Shown: positions 8,476-16,578, counted from the stretch's first letter. The stretch is 26,589 nt of DNA from CAYFVR01 sp964346545 (GCA_964346545.1 CAYFVR010000023.1:1-26589); one strand, 5' to 3'. The notes: generated from the letters alone by a model not told the origin. Translations and numbers: made by a program.

Positions 8476-8490
8476 ACGGAACGGACGCTC

Positions 8491-9837
8491 CTATTTGGCC
8501 TTTCCTTTCAGAAAGGCGGGAATATGCGCGGCCTCGCGGGGGCCGACGGTGATGTTCCAGCCCGGCAGCTCCTCTTCCACGTCGCCGGCGATGGCGGCGG
8601 CGTAGCCGGGGATGACCAGTTCCTGGTGCTTGACCTTGTCGGCAATGCCGCATTTCTTCACGAACATGCCCACGTCGTCGCCGGCAAATTTGCCGGCGGC
8701 CCAGGCGGTAAGCACCGACAGCCCCTCGGCGTCCTTGATCAGCAGCCAGGTGGGCACCTTGCTCGCCTCGATTTCGCCGGCGACGATAAAGTAGGTCAGG
8801 GCGAAGTTGGTGGTCACCAGGATCGGGGCGTTCTCGCCCGGATTGTTCACCGGATAAATGCCTTCGGTCACGGTCATGGGCCGCTGCGGGTCGGTGAAAA
8901 TGTTCAGCCGTTCCAGCAGCAGCGGGAAGAGCGTTTCCCCCTTGAAGTCGGAAAGAATGGTGATGGCGCCGTACTTCGCCACGAACATCCCGGCGATGAG
9001 GGTTTCCATCTCCAGGCTGGGGGCCATCTCGCAGGGGAAGGTGATGGTGGGAAAGCCCAGGGACCGGTTGAGGTCCTTGAGGGCCGCCCGGCGCATGGCC
9101 ACCTGATCCTCCAGGGCCTGTTTCACCTCCCGGGCGCCGGAGTCGAGCACCAGCTTTTTATGGCCCATGGCCACGAGCTTGTCGGTCAGGGCGATGAGAT
9201 CTTCCACGTTGCCGGCCTTGACGGCCAGGGGCAGATCCATCTCCTTGGCCAGGGCGCCCAGCTCGTCCACGTTGTCCGCGGTGGCCGCGTACAGCAACGG
9301 CTTTTTGAAGGCGCAGGCTTCGGCGCCCGCCTTGAGCACGTCCACCTTGTCGGACATCAGCACCAGGTTGAACTCGGAGGTTTCGGCGATGGTCTTGGCC
9401 AGCGCCGAAAAGGCGGCGGCGTCGCCACCCACGTCCTTGAGGGCCACCAGCTCGGGGCGCAGGTTAAAGCCGACCCGCTCGTACTGAATGGCGTTCCATT
9501 CCTTTAGCTTGGCGCTCAGGTCGGCCTCGGGGGTGTCCGAAGCGACCAGCGCGCCGATGGCGGTGGGATTGTAGAAGGTTTTTTCGTGTCGATTCAGCAC
9601 CGTTTCGCCGCCCACGGTTCGTTTGCGGACGCCGGCGCCGATGTCCACCGGCAGAATGGGGGGCGCGGAGGCCTCGGCCAGCTTTTCGCGGGCCTCCTCG
9701 GACACGTAGGGGCAGTCGTCCAGGCTGGCCTTGCCCGACGCCAGGTTCATGGCGAAGGCCAGGCAGGTGGGAACGCCGCATTCCTTGCAGTTGGTCTTGG
9801 GCAACAGCTTGAAGATCTGAATACCGGTTAAGGCCAT
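8491..9837 (-). CDS. acsC: Corrinoid/iron-sulfur protein large (gamma) subunit
   Basis: AcsC, with AcsD, forms the CFeSP that carries the methyl group as methylcobalamin from AcsE to acetyl-CoA synthase. The 448-residue length matches the family. The N-terminal domain binds a low-potential [4Fe-4S] cluster through Cys17, Cys20, Cys25 and Cys42 (CX2CX4CX16C, starting NCKECGVPTC). A TIM-barrel middle part follows, and the C-terminal region (GMFVKKCGIADKV onward) corresponds to the B12-binding domain. The start at 9837 has AAGGAG about 7 nt upstream. It lies 114 nt downstream of acsB and 146 nt upstream of acsE in one transcription unit. The cobalt becomes oxidised to Co(II) about once in many turnovers, and the AcsV activator encoded nearby at 16657 would repair this. 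Confidence 0.96.
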   Translation of the reverse strand: MALTGIQIFKLLPKTNCKECGVPTCLAFAMNLASGKASLDDCPYVSEEAREKLAEASAPPILPVDIGAGVRKRTVGGETVLNRHEKTFYNPTAIGALVASDTPEADLSAKLKEWNAIQYERVGFNLRPELVALKDVGGDAAAFSALAKTIAETSEFNLVLMSDKVDVLKAGAEACAFKKPLLYAATADNVDELGALAKEMDLPLAVKAGNVEDLIALTDKLVAMGHKKLVLDSGAREVKQALEDQVAMRRAALKDLNRSLGFPTITFPCEMAPSLEMETLIAGMFVAKYGAITILSDFKGETLFPLLLERLNIFTDPQRPMTVTEGIYPVNNPGENAPILVTTNFALTYFIVAGEIEASKVPTWLLIKDAEGLSVLTAWAAGKFAGDDVGMFVKKCGIADKVKHQELVIPGYAAAIAGDVEEELPGWNITVGPREAAHIPAFLKGKAK

Positions 9838-9859
9838 GCGTCTCTCCTTGTAATCGGGT

Positions 9860-9889
9860 CGCCGGACCCGCCGCGGCGGGAGTCCGGCG
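9860..9889 (-). other. Intercistronic GC hairpin between acsB and acsC
   Basis: Segments 9860-9867 and 9882-9889 are exact reverse complements and enclose a further self-complementary CCGCCG/CGGCGG core. The stem lies in the 114-nt gap just before the acsC ribosome-binding site. No U-tract follows, so I read it as a transcript-processing or stability element rather than a terminator. Sequence-only inference. Confidence 0.4.
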
Positions 9890-9951
9890 TTCGGGTTCTG
9901 GAGCGGGGCGGAAGCCCGAAGGCCGCCGCCCCGGGGGATGCGGTTCCGCCG

Positions 9952-12165
9952 TTAACCGACCAGCGGCTCCATTTCCAGGGCCGGATGCTTTTTCTCTTCC
10001 AGGAACGGCCGGATTTCCTCTTCGGTGGTGCCGACCGTCTCGTCGGCGATCCGGTCGATCAGATCCGGCATGCCCATCTCCTCGCCCCGGGCGATCAGCC
10101 GCTCGCGCAATTCTTCCTTGAGGGCCTTGGGCATCCAGACCATCCGCAACAGCCCGCCGTCGCCCAGGATGAACTTCCGCTGGGTGATGTTGAACTTGGA
10201 ATGGCCCACGAAGCCCGGCGAGGAGGCGCCGCCGCCCATGACGCCGGCCAGAGTGGTGAACTTCATGCCGCAGGGGGTTTCCCCGGTGAACTCGCGGTTG
10301 ACCGTCATGACGCCGTTCAGGCCCGGCAGCATGGCCGCGATGGCCTCGCAGCAGCCGCAGGTGGTCATGGGGTCGTAGACCATGGAATAGAAATTGTACT
10401 TGGTCACCGCGCCGCGGGTGGCCTTGGCCACGAAGTCGTTGACGCCCTTCCACTGGCCATACTTGGCGTCGATGACCTCGCCCTTCTGGATGGGCTGGTT
10501 GGGTCCGGTGGGGCTGATTTCGAAGGCCGCCCGGCAGTCCATCCAGTTGTAGGCGCCGCACAGGCCGGTCCGCTCGGGGCTGACGGTGCAGATGTGGTTG
10601 GGGGCGAAGGACTGGCACAGGGAGCAGGAGTAGAAGGTGTCCACCTCCTCGTCGGTGAGCTTGTCCACCCGCTCGTCTCGCTGCTTGTAGGCGGCCCGGG
10701 CCTGCTCGGTGATCTTGTCCACGTCGGCCTTGTCGGTGTAGAGAGTCACCTGGACCTTGTCCACGATGGCCTGGAAGTCCTGGTGCATCTTGGCGTGAAG
10801 CACCACGCCGATGTCCTTCAAGGTGAAGCCCTTTTCCTTGGCCGCCTCGCTGACCCGGACCCAGGCGATGTCGCGCTGGCCGGCGTGCATGACGCCCTGG
10901 ATGTAGTTGACCAGGTGGTGGATCTGCCGCTCCAGAATCGGCTCGAAATCCTTTTGAAACTTCCGGCCGGCCACCTGGACGAAAACGGCCAGCGGCAGCA
11001 CGTCGCCGCGTTGCAGGTCGGGGATGTCCTTGCCCTTGACCTCCACCTTGCCGTCCTCGATCTCGTTCATCTCGGCCATTTGGAGATACTCGGTGTTCTG
11101 GGTCTTGCCGCCGCCCATCTGCGCGAAGAGATCCTTTCCGCGGACCCGCTCGCCCTCGTAGGCCGGACCGAAGGAGCAGGGGATGTCGATCTCGGAGACG
11201 GTGACCTTGAGACCCCGGGTTTCCACCGATTTCTGAACCATCTCCTCGTGGGAGACGTTGCCCACCACGTGCTCGTAGGTGCAGATGCCGGTGGGCAAAA
11301 TGGAGGGAATGTCGGTGTCGGCCAGGGTGGGGAAGCCCCAGTTGACCGCGCCGGCCGCGGCGGCGGCCCACTCGGCGTTCACGTCGCCCAGGGCGTTGAT
11401 GAAGGCGAACACGCGGTTTTTGTTGTACATCAGGATTTTTTTGTAGTCGCCGGGCTGCACGCCGCCGAAGGCCATGGCCACCCGGTTGGCGAAGCCCAGG
11501 GCGAAAATCGCCGAAGAGATGTCCGGGCCGAAGGGCACGATTTTGGTGTTCCAGCCGATCTCCACGCCGGCCTCGACGAGCTGCTCGGAAAGGGTGGTGC
11601 CGTTCTGGTTGGCGGCCATGAAGACGTAGATGGATCGCTTCTGGTACTCCTCGATGATCATCCTGGCGATCTCGGGGTCCGGCGCGGCGCCCACGATGGC
11701 GGCGAAGCCGGGGGCGGAGCCGTCCACGAATTCCACGCCGCGCTTCCGAAAGATGGCGTCCTCGGCGGCGCCCAGCCAGATTCTGCCGTTTTCGGGATCG
11801 GTCTCCTCGGAGACATAATAGAAATCGGGATCGGACAGGTAGCGCAGGGCCTCTTCGATCTCGAAGGCGATCAGCGCCGCCATGCCGGCGTCCAGAAGGG
11901 GGCCGAGGTAGGGCAGGTGGTTGGAACCCTTGACGTGGGGGGGAAGCAGTTTGCGAGCGATTTCGAGGGGTTTTTTGATGTCCTCGAGTTTTTCCACCTT
12001 CAGCCCGAGCAGGGAATAGATCACGGGCAGGTAGTAGGCGGTGTTGGGAAAGCCGACCTCGGTGGCGGCGTCCCGGCTTTCGAGGGCTCTGCGATATTTT
12101 CCCTCGACCTTGGAAACGATATTGTAACCACCCTGGATACCGGCAAATGCTACGAGTCTGGACAT
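9952..12165 (-). CDS. acsB: Acetyl-CoA synthase (CODH/ACS alpha subunit)
   Basis: AcsB assembles acetyl-CoA from a corrinoid-bound methyl group, CO and CoA at the Ni-Ni-[4Fe-4S] A-cluster. The 737-residue protein keeps all A-cluster ligands: Cys514, Cys517, Cys526 and Cys536 (CX2CX8CX9C) and the CGC pair Cys603/Cys605. All are shifted by exactly +8 from my recollection of the Moorella numbering (506, 509, 518, 528, 595, 597). The N-terminal roughly 310-residue domain that docks on CO dehydrogenase and feeds CO through a tunnel is present, so this is the bacterial rather than the shorter archaeal form. The start at 12165 has AAGGAGGAG upstream; in-frame sequence further upstream (to 12381) overlaps acsD and looks non-coding. 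No acsA (CODH) lies in the window, so it must be elsewhere if the complex is complete. Confidence 0.97.
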   Translation of the reverse strand: MSRLVAFAGIQGGYNIVSKVEGKYRRALESRDAATEVGFPNTAYYLPVIYSLLGLKVEKLEDIKKPLEIARKLLPPHVKGSNHLPYLGPLLDAGMAALIAFEIEEALRYLSDPDFYYVSEETDPENGRIWLGAAEDAIFRKRGVEFVDGSAPGFAAIVGAAPDPEIARMIIEEYQKRSIYVFMAANQNGTTLSEQLVEAGVEIGWNTKIVPFGPDISSAIFALGFANRVAMAFGGVQPGDYKKILMYNKNRVFAFINALGDVNAEWAAAAAGAVNWGFPTLADTDIPSILPTGICTYEHVVGNVSHEEMVQKSVETRGLKVTVSEIDIPCSFGPAYEGERVRGKDLFAQMGGGKTQNTEYLQMAEMNEIEDGKVEVKGKDIPDLQRGDVLPLAVFVQVAGRKFQKDFEPILERQIHHLVNYIQGVMHAGQRDIAWVRVSEAAKEKGFTLKDIGVVLHAKMHQDFQAIVDKVQVTLYTDKADVDKITEQARAAYKQRDERVDKLTDEEVDTFYSCSLCQSFAPNHICTVSPERTGLCGAYNWMDCRAAFEISPTGPNQPIQKGEVIDAKYGQWKGVNDFVAKATRGAVTKYNFYSMVYDPMTTCGCCEAIAAMLPGLNGVMTVNREFTGETPCGMKFTTLAGVMGGGASSPGFVGHSKFNITQRKFILGDGGLLRMVWMPKALKEELRERLIARGEEMGMPDLIDRIADETVGTTEEEIRPFLEEKKHPALEMEPLVG

Positions 12166-12277
12166 TCGTTCACTCCTCCTTCGTTGAGGATTTGTAACGT
12201 CTGGTTTGAGCGCGTGCGGACATCGGGAATCACGATCCGGCTTCCCGCCGGGGCGTTCCCGCGCCCGGAGATCGTCG

Positions 12278-13879
12278 TTACCGGTTGTTGGCCCAGTCGA
12301 TCTCTTCCTCGAGACGTTCGAGGGAGCTTTTCTCCGCGGACTTGGCGCGTTCGGCGGCCAGTTGGGCCTGCCGCTCGGCAAGCTCGGCCAGACGCTTCTT
12401 CCGGTCGGCCTCGATGATTTCGCGGAGCTTGGCCTCCTCGGCCTCGATTCGGCTCTTCTCCTCGGCGTCCTTTTTGGCCCGGGCTTCGGATTCCGCCTTG
12501 GCTTTGGCCTCCTCGTCCGCCTTCTTCTTGGCGGCGTCGGCCTCGGCCTTCTTTTTGGCCTCTTCCTCGGCGCCGGCCTTGGCGTCCATCTCGGCCTTCA
12601 TGCGGGCTTCCACCTCGGCGCGGATGCGGGCTTCCGTGGCGGCGTCGGAGGGCGCGGCGGCCGGAGCGGCGGGTTCCGCGGGCTTGGCTTCGGCGGCCGG
12701 CTTGGGCGCTTCGGCCGGCTTCGCCGGTTCGGCGGGCTTGGCTTCGGCGGCCGGCTTGGCTTCGGCCGGCTTCGCCGGTTCGGCGGGCTTCTCGGCGGCC
12801 TTGGGCTTTGCGGCCGGGGCGGCCTTGGGCGCTTCCTTGGGAATGGTCAGGTCGGGTTCCGGCGCCAGGGCGGCGTAGTCGATCTTGGCCTCGGGCAGCC
12901 GTTTTTCAATGGCGGGGGCCTTCTCGGCGGTTCCCCCGTCGGCGACCAGGTCGATGAAGGCCTTGACCAGTTTGACCGACTCGGGATGACGCATGATGAG
13001 CACGTCGGAACCGGTGAGCAGGTAGGAGACCGCGCCGACGGCTTCCATCATGATGCCGCGCCGCTCGGGATCGCCCAGATCGGGCGCCTCTTCGACGGTC
13101 TCCTTGGCCTCCTTGGATTTCCAGACTTCGAAGCCGAGATTGTTGATGATGGGATACTGGAGTTTTTCGTCCCCCTGGGCCATGGCCGCCATGCGCAGCC
13201 GCTCCATGACCGAATAGGAGTATTCCATGCCGTAGCCCAGGCCGCCGGTGGTGGGGTCGATGATGACCCGGTCCATGGGCATGCCCAGGTTTTCCAGCAG
13301 AATGTTGACCTGCTTGGCCAGGTTGACGTCGATGGGCGAGGAAGAAATCACGATGTGGCCGTAGCCCATGGCGGCCGCGCCGATGCCCTTGTGGTTGGCG
13401 TCCTCCACCGGACCCAGAATCAGGGATTCGTCCTTGAAATCCTCGGCGATCTTCTTGAGAACCTCCTCGTCCTTCTGCGGGGCGGCCGTGCCCCAGACGA
13501 TCAGCGGGACGCTCACCGCTTCCTTGACCTTTTTGACGGTGGCGGAGGCCTCGGCCGGAGTGGCGTCCTTGTCGTTGGGATCGGTGCTCCGAAGCAGCAG
13601 GGCGATCATGTCGGCGCCGAATTCCTCCACGCATTTCTTGGCCCAGGCGGCCGGATCGTCCAGCACGTCCTCGAACGGCTTTTTGGCGCTTTCGGCCCAG
13701 TCTTCCGGCTTCATGTCCCAGACTTCCATGGCGATTTTCGGCTTGTTGGGCATATCGCCTTCGAACTGGTAGAACGGATAGCAGGTTTCGCCGCCGACCT
13801 TGACCGCCTGGTCGCCCTTGCCCAGCGAAACTTCTCTTACGGCCCCGGAATACGATTCTTTAAAGAATTGGAAAGCCAA
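12278..13879 (-). CDS. acsD: CFeSP small (delta) subunit with long low-complexity C-terminal extension
   Basis: AcsD pairs with AcsC in the methyl-carrying corrinoid/iron-sulfur protein. Residues 1 to about 315 match the usual TIM-barrel subunit (about 320 residues): LGPVEDANHKGIGAAA, SSSPIDVNLAKQVNILLENL, IIDPTTGGLGYGMEYSYSVM and DVLIMRHPE. Beyond it runs an unusual tail: about 345-412 is Pro/Ala/Lys/Glu-rich with repeated AKPAEPAKPAEA-type units, and 413-533 is highly charged, Ala/Lys/Glu-rich and free of proline, suggesting a long single helix or coiled coil. The start is TTG 13879: AGGAGG (13888-13893) lies 8 nt upstream and an in-frame TGA sits at 13883-13885, so no earlier start in this frame can be used. 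It is the first gene of the acs operon. Confidence 0.95.
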   Translation of the reverse strand: MAFQFFKESYSGAVREVSLGKGDQAVKVGGETCYPFYQFEGDMPNKPKIAMEVWDMKPEDWAESAKKPFEDVLDDPAAWAKKCVEEFGADMIALLLRSTDPNDKDATPAEASATVKKVKEAVSVPLIVWGTAAPQKDEEVLKKIAEDFKDESLILGPVEDANHKGIGAAAMGYGHIVISSSPIDVNLAKQVNILLENLGMPMDRVIIDPTTGGLGYGMEYSYSVMERLRMAAMAQGDEKLQYPIINNLGFEVWKSKEAKETVEEAPDLGDPERRGIMMEAVGAVSYLLTGSDVLIMRHPESVKLVKAFIDLVADGGTAEKAPAIEKRLPEAKIDYAALAPEPDLTIPKEAPKAAPAAKPKAAEKPAEPAKPAEAKPAAEAKPAEPAKPAEAPKPAAEAKPAEPAAPAAAPSDAATEARIRAEVEARMKAEMDAKAGAEEEAKKKAEADAAKKKADEEAKAKAESEARAKKDAEEKSRIEAEEAKLREIIEADRKKRLAELAERQAQLAAERAKSAEKSSLERLEEEIDWANNR

Positions 13880-13882
13880 TGT

Positions 13883-13972
13883 TCATACCTCCTCTGGATG
13901 TTGCGACATTCGTTCGCCTGAACACCAATCGGTTACCCGCGGCGCGGCCGTGCATCCCCCGGCCGGCCCCAT
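13883..13972 (-). CDS. Possible 29-residue leader ORF ending 3 nt before acsD
   Basis: On the minus strand, ATG 13972 is preceded by AAAGGAGG with 7 nt spacing, and its frame runs 29 codons to TGA 13883-13885. Only three bases (ACA) separate that stop from the TTG start of acsD, in the same frame, and the acsD Shine-Dalgarno lies inside codons 27-29. This arrangement would couple acsD translation to the small ORF. A further in-frame ATG lies 8 codons upstream, but the Shine-Dalgarno fits the 13972 start better. The peptide starts MGPAGGCTAAPRV and contains two Cys and one Trp; I recognise no family. It could be a leader peptide, a coupling device or chance. Confidence 0.4.
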   Translation of the reverse strand: MGPAGGCTAAPRVTDWCSGERMSQHPEEV

Positions 13973-14093
13973 CGGCGATCCTCCTTTCTCCCCCATGGGT
14001 TATGAATTTGCAGTTCCCAACGGCGCCCCGACCCGGCCGCGGCTCCCTTTCCGCAAGGCATGGTCGGGAATTATCCTGAAATCAGAACGCCAG

Positions 14094-14122
14094 ATTATAT
14101 TGAAACGTCCTGAAATTGTCAA
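14094..14122 (-). promoter_or_regulatory. Perfect-consensus sigma70 promoter of the acs operon
   Basis: On the minus strand TTGACA (14117-14122) is followed after exactly 17 nt by TATAAT (14094-14099). Both hexamers match the sigma70 consensus at every base. Transcription should start near 14087, giving a leader of about 207 nt before the acsD start codon. Such a strong promoter fits a high-abundance central-carbon operon. Confidence 0.85.
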
Positions 14123-14565
14123 CCGAGTTTAAGCCGGGCGCCAAATAGAAGCGCCATGATTTCAACGGGTAAGCGGGTCCCAAAAAGGTAAGTTTATTCG
14201 TGGGCCACTTCCCTTGCGGTCGGCGGGCGCTTGCAAAGCCATGCCGCAAAGCGCGAAAAACCGATTTTGGTTAAAATTTATTTTACCCCAAATCTCGCCC
14301 GAAAATCAAGTGCGGCGGCCTTTCGCGGCCCCTCCGATCGGGGAAACGACGAAGGCCGGCCGCTCTCGGCAAGCGGACCAACGAGGCGCAAAAATGTTGC
14401 TTCGCACAAACCCATCGGCGGAAAATGGCGGGAGAAGATACGGACGAAATTCGTCTTCAATTTGGCTGGTTTCGGCCCAACCCCGCATTTCGCCGCCGGC
14501 CGAAAACGGCGAATGGCCCAACTCGTTTTGCGGAACAACATGACGCCGACCCGATCCTTTTTCCA

Positions 14566-14594
14566 TTGCCAAGCCCTTCCGAATCGGCTAAATT
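14566..14594 (+). promoter_or_regulatory. Putative sigma70 promoter for the CoA-transferase-GNAT gene
   Basis: TTGCCA (14566-14571, 5 of 6) is followed after 17 nt by TAAATT (14589-14594, 4 of 6). The predicted transcript start near 14601 leaves a leader of about 70 nt to the ATG at 14673. Confidence 0.5.
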
Positions 14595-14672
14595 CGGTCG
14601 AGAATGCTCAAAACACCGGAACGGCCGGCAGGGACCGGTCCCCCCGTCCCCCCCCCACGCAAAGGAGCCGTC

Positions 14673-16553
14673 ATGAGCGCAAGTTATTGGGCCGACGATT
14701 ACGTCGAAAAAAAACGAACCGGCCAGGAGGCCATCGGGATGATCCGGCCGGGCCAGCGGGTTTTCATCGGTTCCTCCAGCGGGGAACCCCAGCACCTGGT
14801 GCAAAGCCTCTTCGACGTCAGCAGCCGATTCACCGACCTGGAGATCGTCCGCCTGTTGGCGCTGGAGCAGACCCCCCTCACCCTGGTGGCCAGCCGCAGC
14901 CGCAGCCAAAGCCTCAACATCCGATCCTTCTACCTGGGCTCCGGCCAGACCCAACAGCTCGCGGAAAACGCCCGGTTCATCACGCCCGTCAACCTCTCCG
15001 CCCTGCCCAAACTCTTCAAGACCCGGCAGCTCCCCATCCACGTGGCCATGATCCAGACCACCCCGCCGGACGACTTCGGCTGGATGAGCCTGGGCGTATC
15101 CGTGGACATCACCCTGTCCGCCGCCCTGTCCGCCGACCTGGTCATCGCCCAGGTGAATCCCAAAATGCCCCGGACCCTGGGCCAAAGCTTCCTTCACGCC
15201 AACGACGTGGACGTGGTGGTGGAGCACGAGGAGGAGCTGCTGACCATCGACACCCTGGGGGAGCTGGAGTCGGCCAACACCATCGGCAAAATGGTCTCCC
15301 GCCTCATCGACGACGGCTCCACCATTCAAATCGGCCTGGGCGTCACCTCCCAGGCCACCCTGCTGGCGCTGTCCGACAAAAAGGATCTGGGCATTCACAC
15401 CCAGTATCTCACCGACGACATGATGAACCTGGTGGCCCGCGGCGTCATCACCAACCGCCGCAAGGGGTTCAACGAGGGAAAGCTGGTCTGCTCCTCGGCC
15501 ATCGGGTCGGAGATGCTCTACGAGTTCATCCACGACAACCCGTCCCTGGACTTCCGGCCGTCGGACTACGTGAACAACCCGGCGGTGATCGCGCGGCACA
15601 ACAAGATGGTGGCCATGAACGTGGCCATGGCCATGGACCTGACCGGCCAGGTGGCCGCCGACGCCCTGGCCCAGAACCACTTTTCCGGGGTCACCGGCAT
15701 GCTCGACTTCGTGCGCGGGGCCAACATGGCCGAGGGCGGAAAGAGCATCATCATGCTGACCTCCACCTTCATCAAGGAGCACCGCAGCCGGATTTTTCCC
15801 AAGCTGCGGGAGGCGGCGGTGGTGGTGCCCCGGGGCGACGTCCACTACGTGGTGACCGAATACGGCGCGGTAAACCTTCACGGAAAAAGCCTTCAGGAAC
15901 GGGCCATGGCCATGATCAGCATCGCCCATCCCGATTTTCGGGAGGACCTCTTCAACCAAGCCAAGGAGCTGGGGCTGCTGGGCGAGGAGCGGACCCTCAA
16001 CGAATCGCTCCAGGGCGTCTATCCGGTCAAGCTGGAGGAGGTCACCGAATTCGAGGGGGAAACCGTCACCATCCGCCCCTCCAAGCCGGTGGACGAACGG
16101 CGCATCCAGGAGCATTTCTACAACCTGGACAAGGAAGACGTGATTTCCCGCTTCTTCCACGAAAAGCACAGCTTCGTCCGGGACGATCTCTCCGAAATGC
16201 TCCAGACCGACTACGTCAAGGACATGACCATCATCGCCCTGGTGGGGGAATTCGGCTTCGGCCGGGTGATCGCCGTGGGCGAGTATCTGCTCAACCCGGC
16301 CAGCAACATGGCGGAGGTGGCCTTCACCACCCACAAGAAATACCAGGGCAAGGGCATCGGCAAGCGGATCATGGCCAAGCTGGCCGAGGCGGCAAGGGAA
16401 AACGGCATCGCGGGACTTTTCGCCTACACCTCGCCGGAGAACAAAGGCATGATCCGGCTGTTCAAGTCCCTGCCCTACAAGGTGAAAACCACCTTCGAGG
16501 ACGACATGATCCTGATGAAGTGCCGGTTCGACGAACTGGCCGACGCCGGTTGA
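14673..16553 (+). CDS. Acetyl-CoA hydrolase/transferase-like protein fused to a GNAT domain
   Basis: This 626-residue protein joins two domains. Residues 1 to about 455 look like the acetyl-CoA hydrolase/4-hydroxybutyrate CoA-transferase family: a glycine loop IQIGLGVTSQAT near 219-230, LGIHTQYLTDDMMNLV near 240, and the C-terminal signature TEYGAVNLHGKSLQERA near 395-411. Residues from about 470 form a GNAT acyltransferase domain starting VTIRPSKPVDERRI, with acetyl-CoA-binding loop YQGKGIGKRIM near 557. In related transferases the catalytic Glu that forms a glutamyl-CoA thioester sits in an 'HTE/HSE' motif; here that residue is Gln244. The start at 14673 has AAAGGAG 5 nt upstream. The gene is divergent from the acs operon and precedes acsV, suggesting a role in acyl-CoA handling or protein acylation, but the reaction is unproven. 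Confidence 0.85.
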   Translation: MSASYWADDYVEKKRTGQEAIGMIRPGQRVFIGSSSGEPQHLVQSLFDVSSRFTDLEIVRLLALEQTPLTLVASRSRSQSLNIRSFYLGSGQTQQLAENARFITPVNLSALPKLFKTRQLPIHVAMIQTTPPDDFGWMSLGVSVDITLSAALSADLVIAQVNPKMPRTLGQSFLHANDVDVVVEHEEELLTIDTLGELESANTIGKMVSRLIDDGSTIQIGLGVTSQATLLALSDKKDLGIHTQYLTDDMMNLVARGVITNRRKGFNEGKLVCSSAIGSEMLYEFIHDNPSLDFRPSDYVNNPAVIARHNKMVAMNVAMAMDLTGQVAADALAQNHFSGVTGMLDFVRGANMAEGGKSIIMLTSTFIKEHRSRIFPKLREAAVVVPRGDVHYVVTEYGAVNLHGKSLQERAMAMISIAHPDFREDLFNQAKELGLLGEERTLNESLQGVYPVKLEEVTEFEGETVTIRPSKPVDERRIQEHFYNLDKEDVISRFFHEKHSFVRDDLSEMLQTDYVKDMTIIALVGEFGFGRVIAVGEYLLNPASNMAEVAFTTHKKYQGKGIGKRIMAKLAEAARENGIAGLFAYTSPENKGMIRLFKSLPYKVKTTFEDDMILMKCRFDELADAG

Positions 16554-16578
16554 CATCGGGGAGGCGCTGGTTTAGCTT
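16550..16578 (+). promoter_or_regulatory. Candidate promoter for acsV overlapping the upstream stop codon
   Basis: A perfect -35 hexamer TTGACA (16550-16555) overlaps the stop of the preceding gene, and TAGCTT (16573-16578) lies 17 nt further. The -10 is weak (3 of 6), so acsV may instead, or also, be read through from the upstream gene. Confidence 0.35.

Larger units (their letters stand above)
13973..14672. other. Divergent intergenic region between acs operon and CoA-transferase gene
   Basis: About 700 nt carry no convincing gene beyond the leader ORF. It holds the acs promoter (14094-14122), the distal part of the acs leader (13973-14087), an AT-rich stretch around 14262-14300, and a candidate plus-strand promoter at 14566-14594. 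A run of nine C residues (14648-14656) lies just before the ribosome-binding site of the plus-strand gene. I looked for the conserved boxes of cobalamin and SAM riboswitches in the acs leader and did not see them. Confidence 0.6.

Noticed and set aside
12166..12381. Possible N-terminal extension of acsB upstream of 12165
   Set aside because: The extra residues are Pro/Arg-rich and overlap acsD. The start at 12165 has a strong AAGGAGGAG site and matches the family N-terminus.
9985..12417. 810-codon open frame on the plus strand opposite acsB
   Set aside because: It mirrors acsB codons and has no domain signature. acsB with all its cluster ligands is certain.
12660..12845. GC-rich repeats in acsD as a CRISPR-like or mobile repeat
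   Set aside because: They are in frame and encode the Ala/Pro/Lys/Glu repeats of the AcsD linker, so they are coding low-complexity sequence.
13883..13885. TGA just before acsD as a selenocysteine or readthrough codon joining the leader ORF to AcsD
   Set aside because: No SECIS-like element is evident, the family N-terminus begins right after it, and a good ribosome-binding site serves the TTG start.
13880..14087. Cobalamin or SAM riboswitch in the acs leader
   Set aside because: I could not find the conserved B12-box or SAM-box sequences. The leader remains unexplained rather than assigned.
14214..14543. Plus-strand ~100-codon frames in the acs/CoA-transferase intergenic region
   Set aside because: No ribosome-binding site, no recognisable motif, and overlapping frames of similar length on both strands suggest chance.
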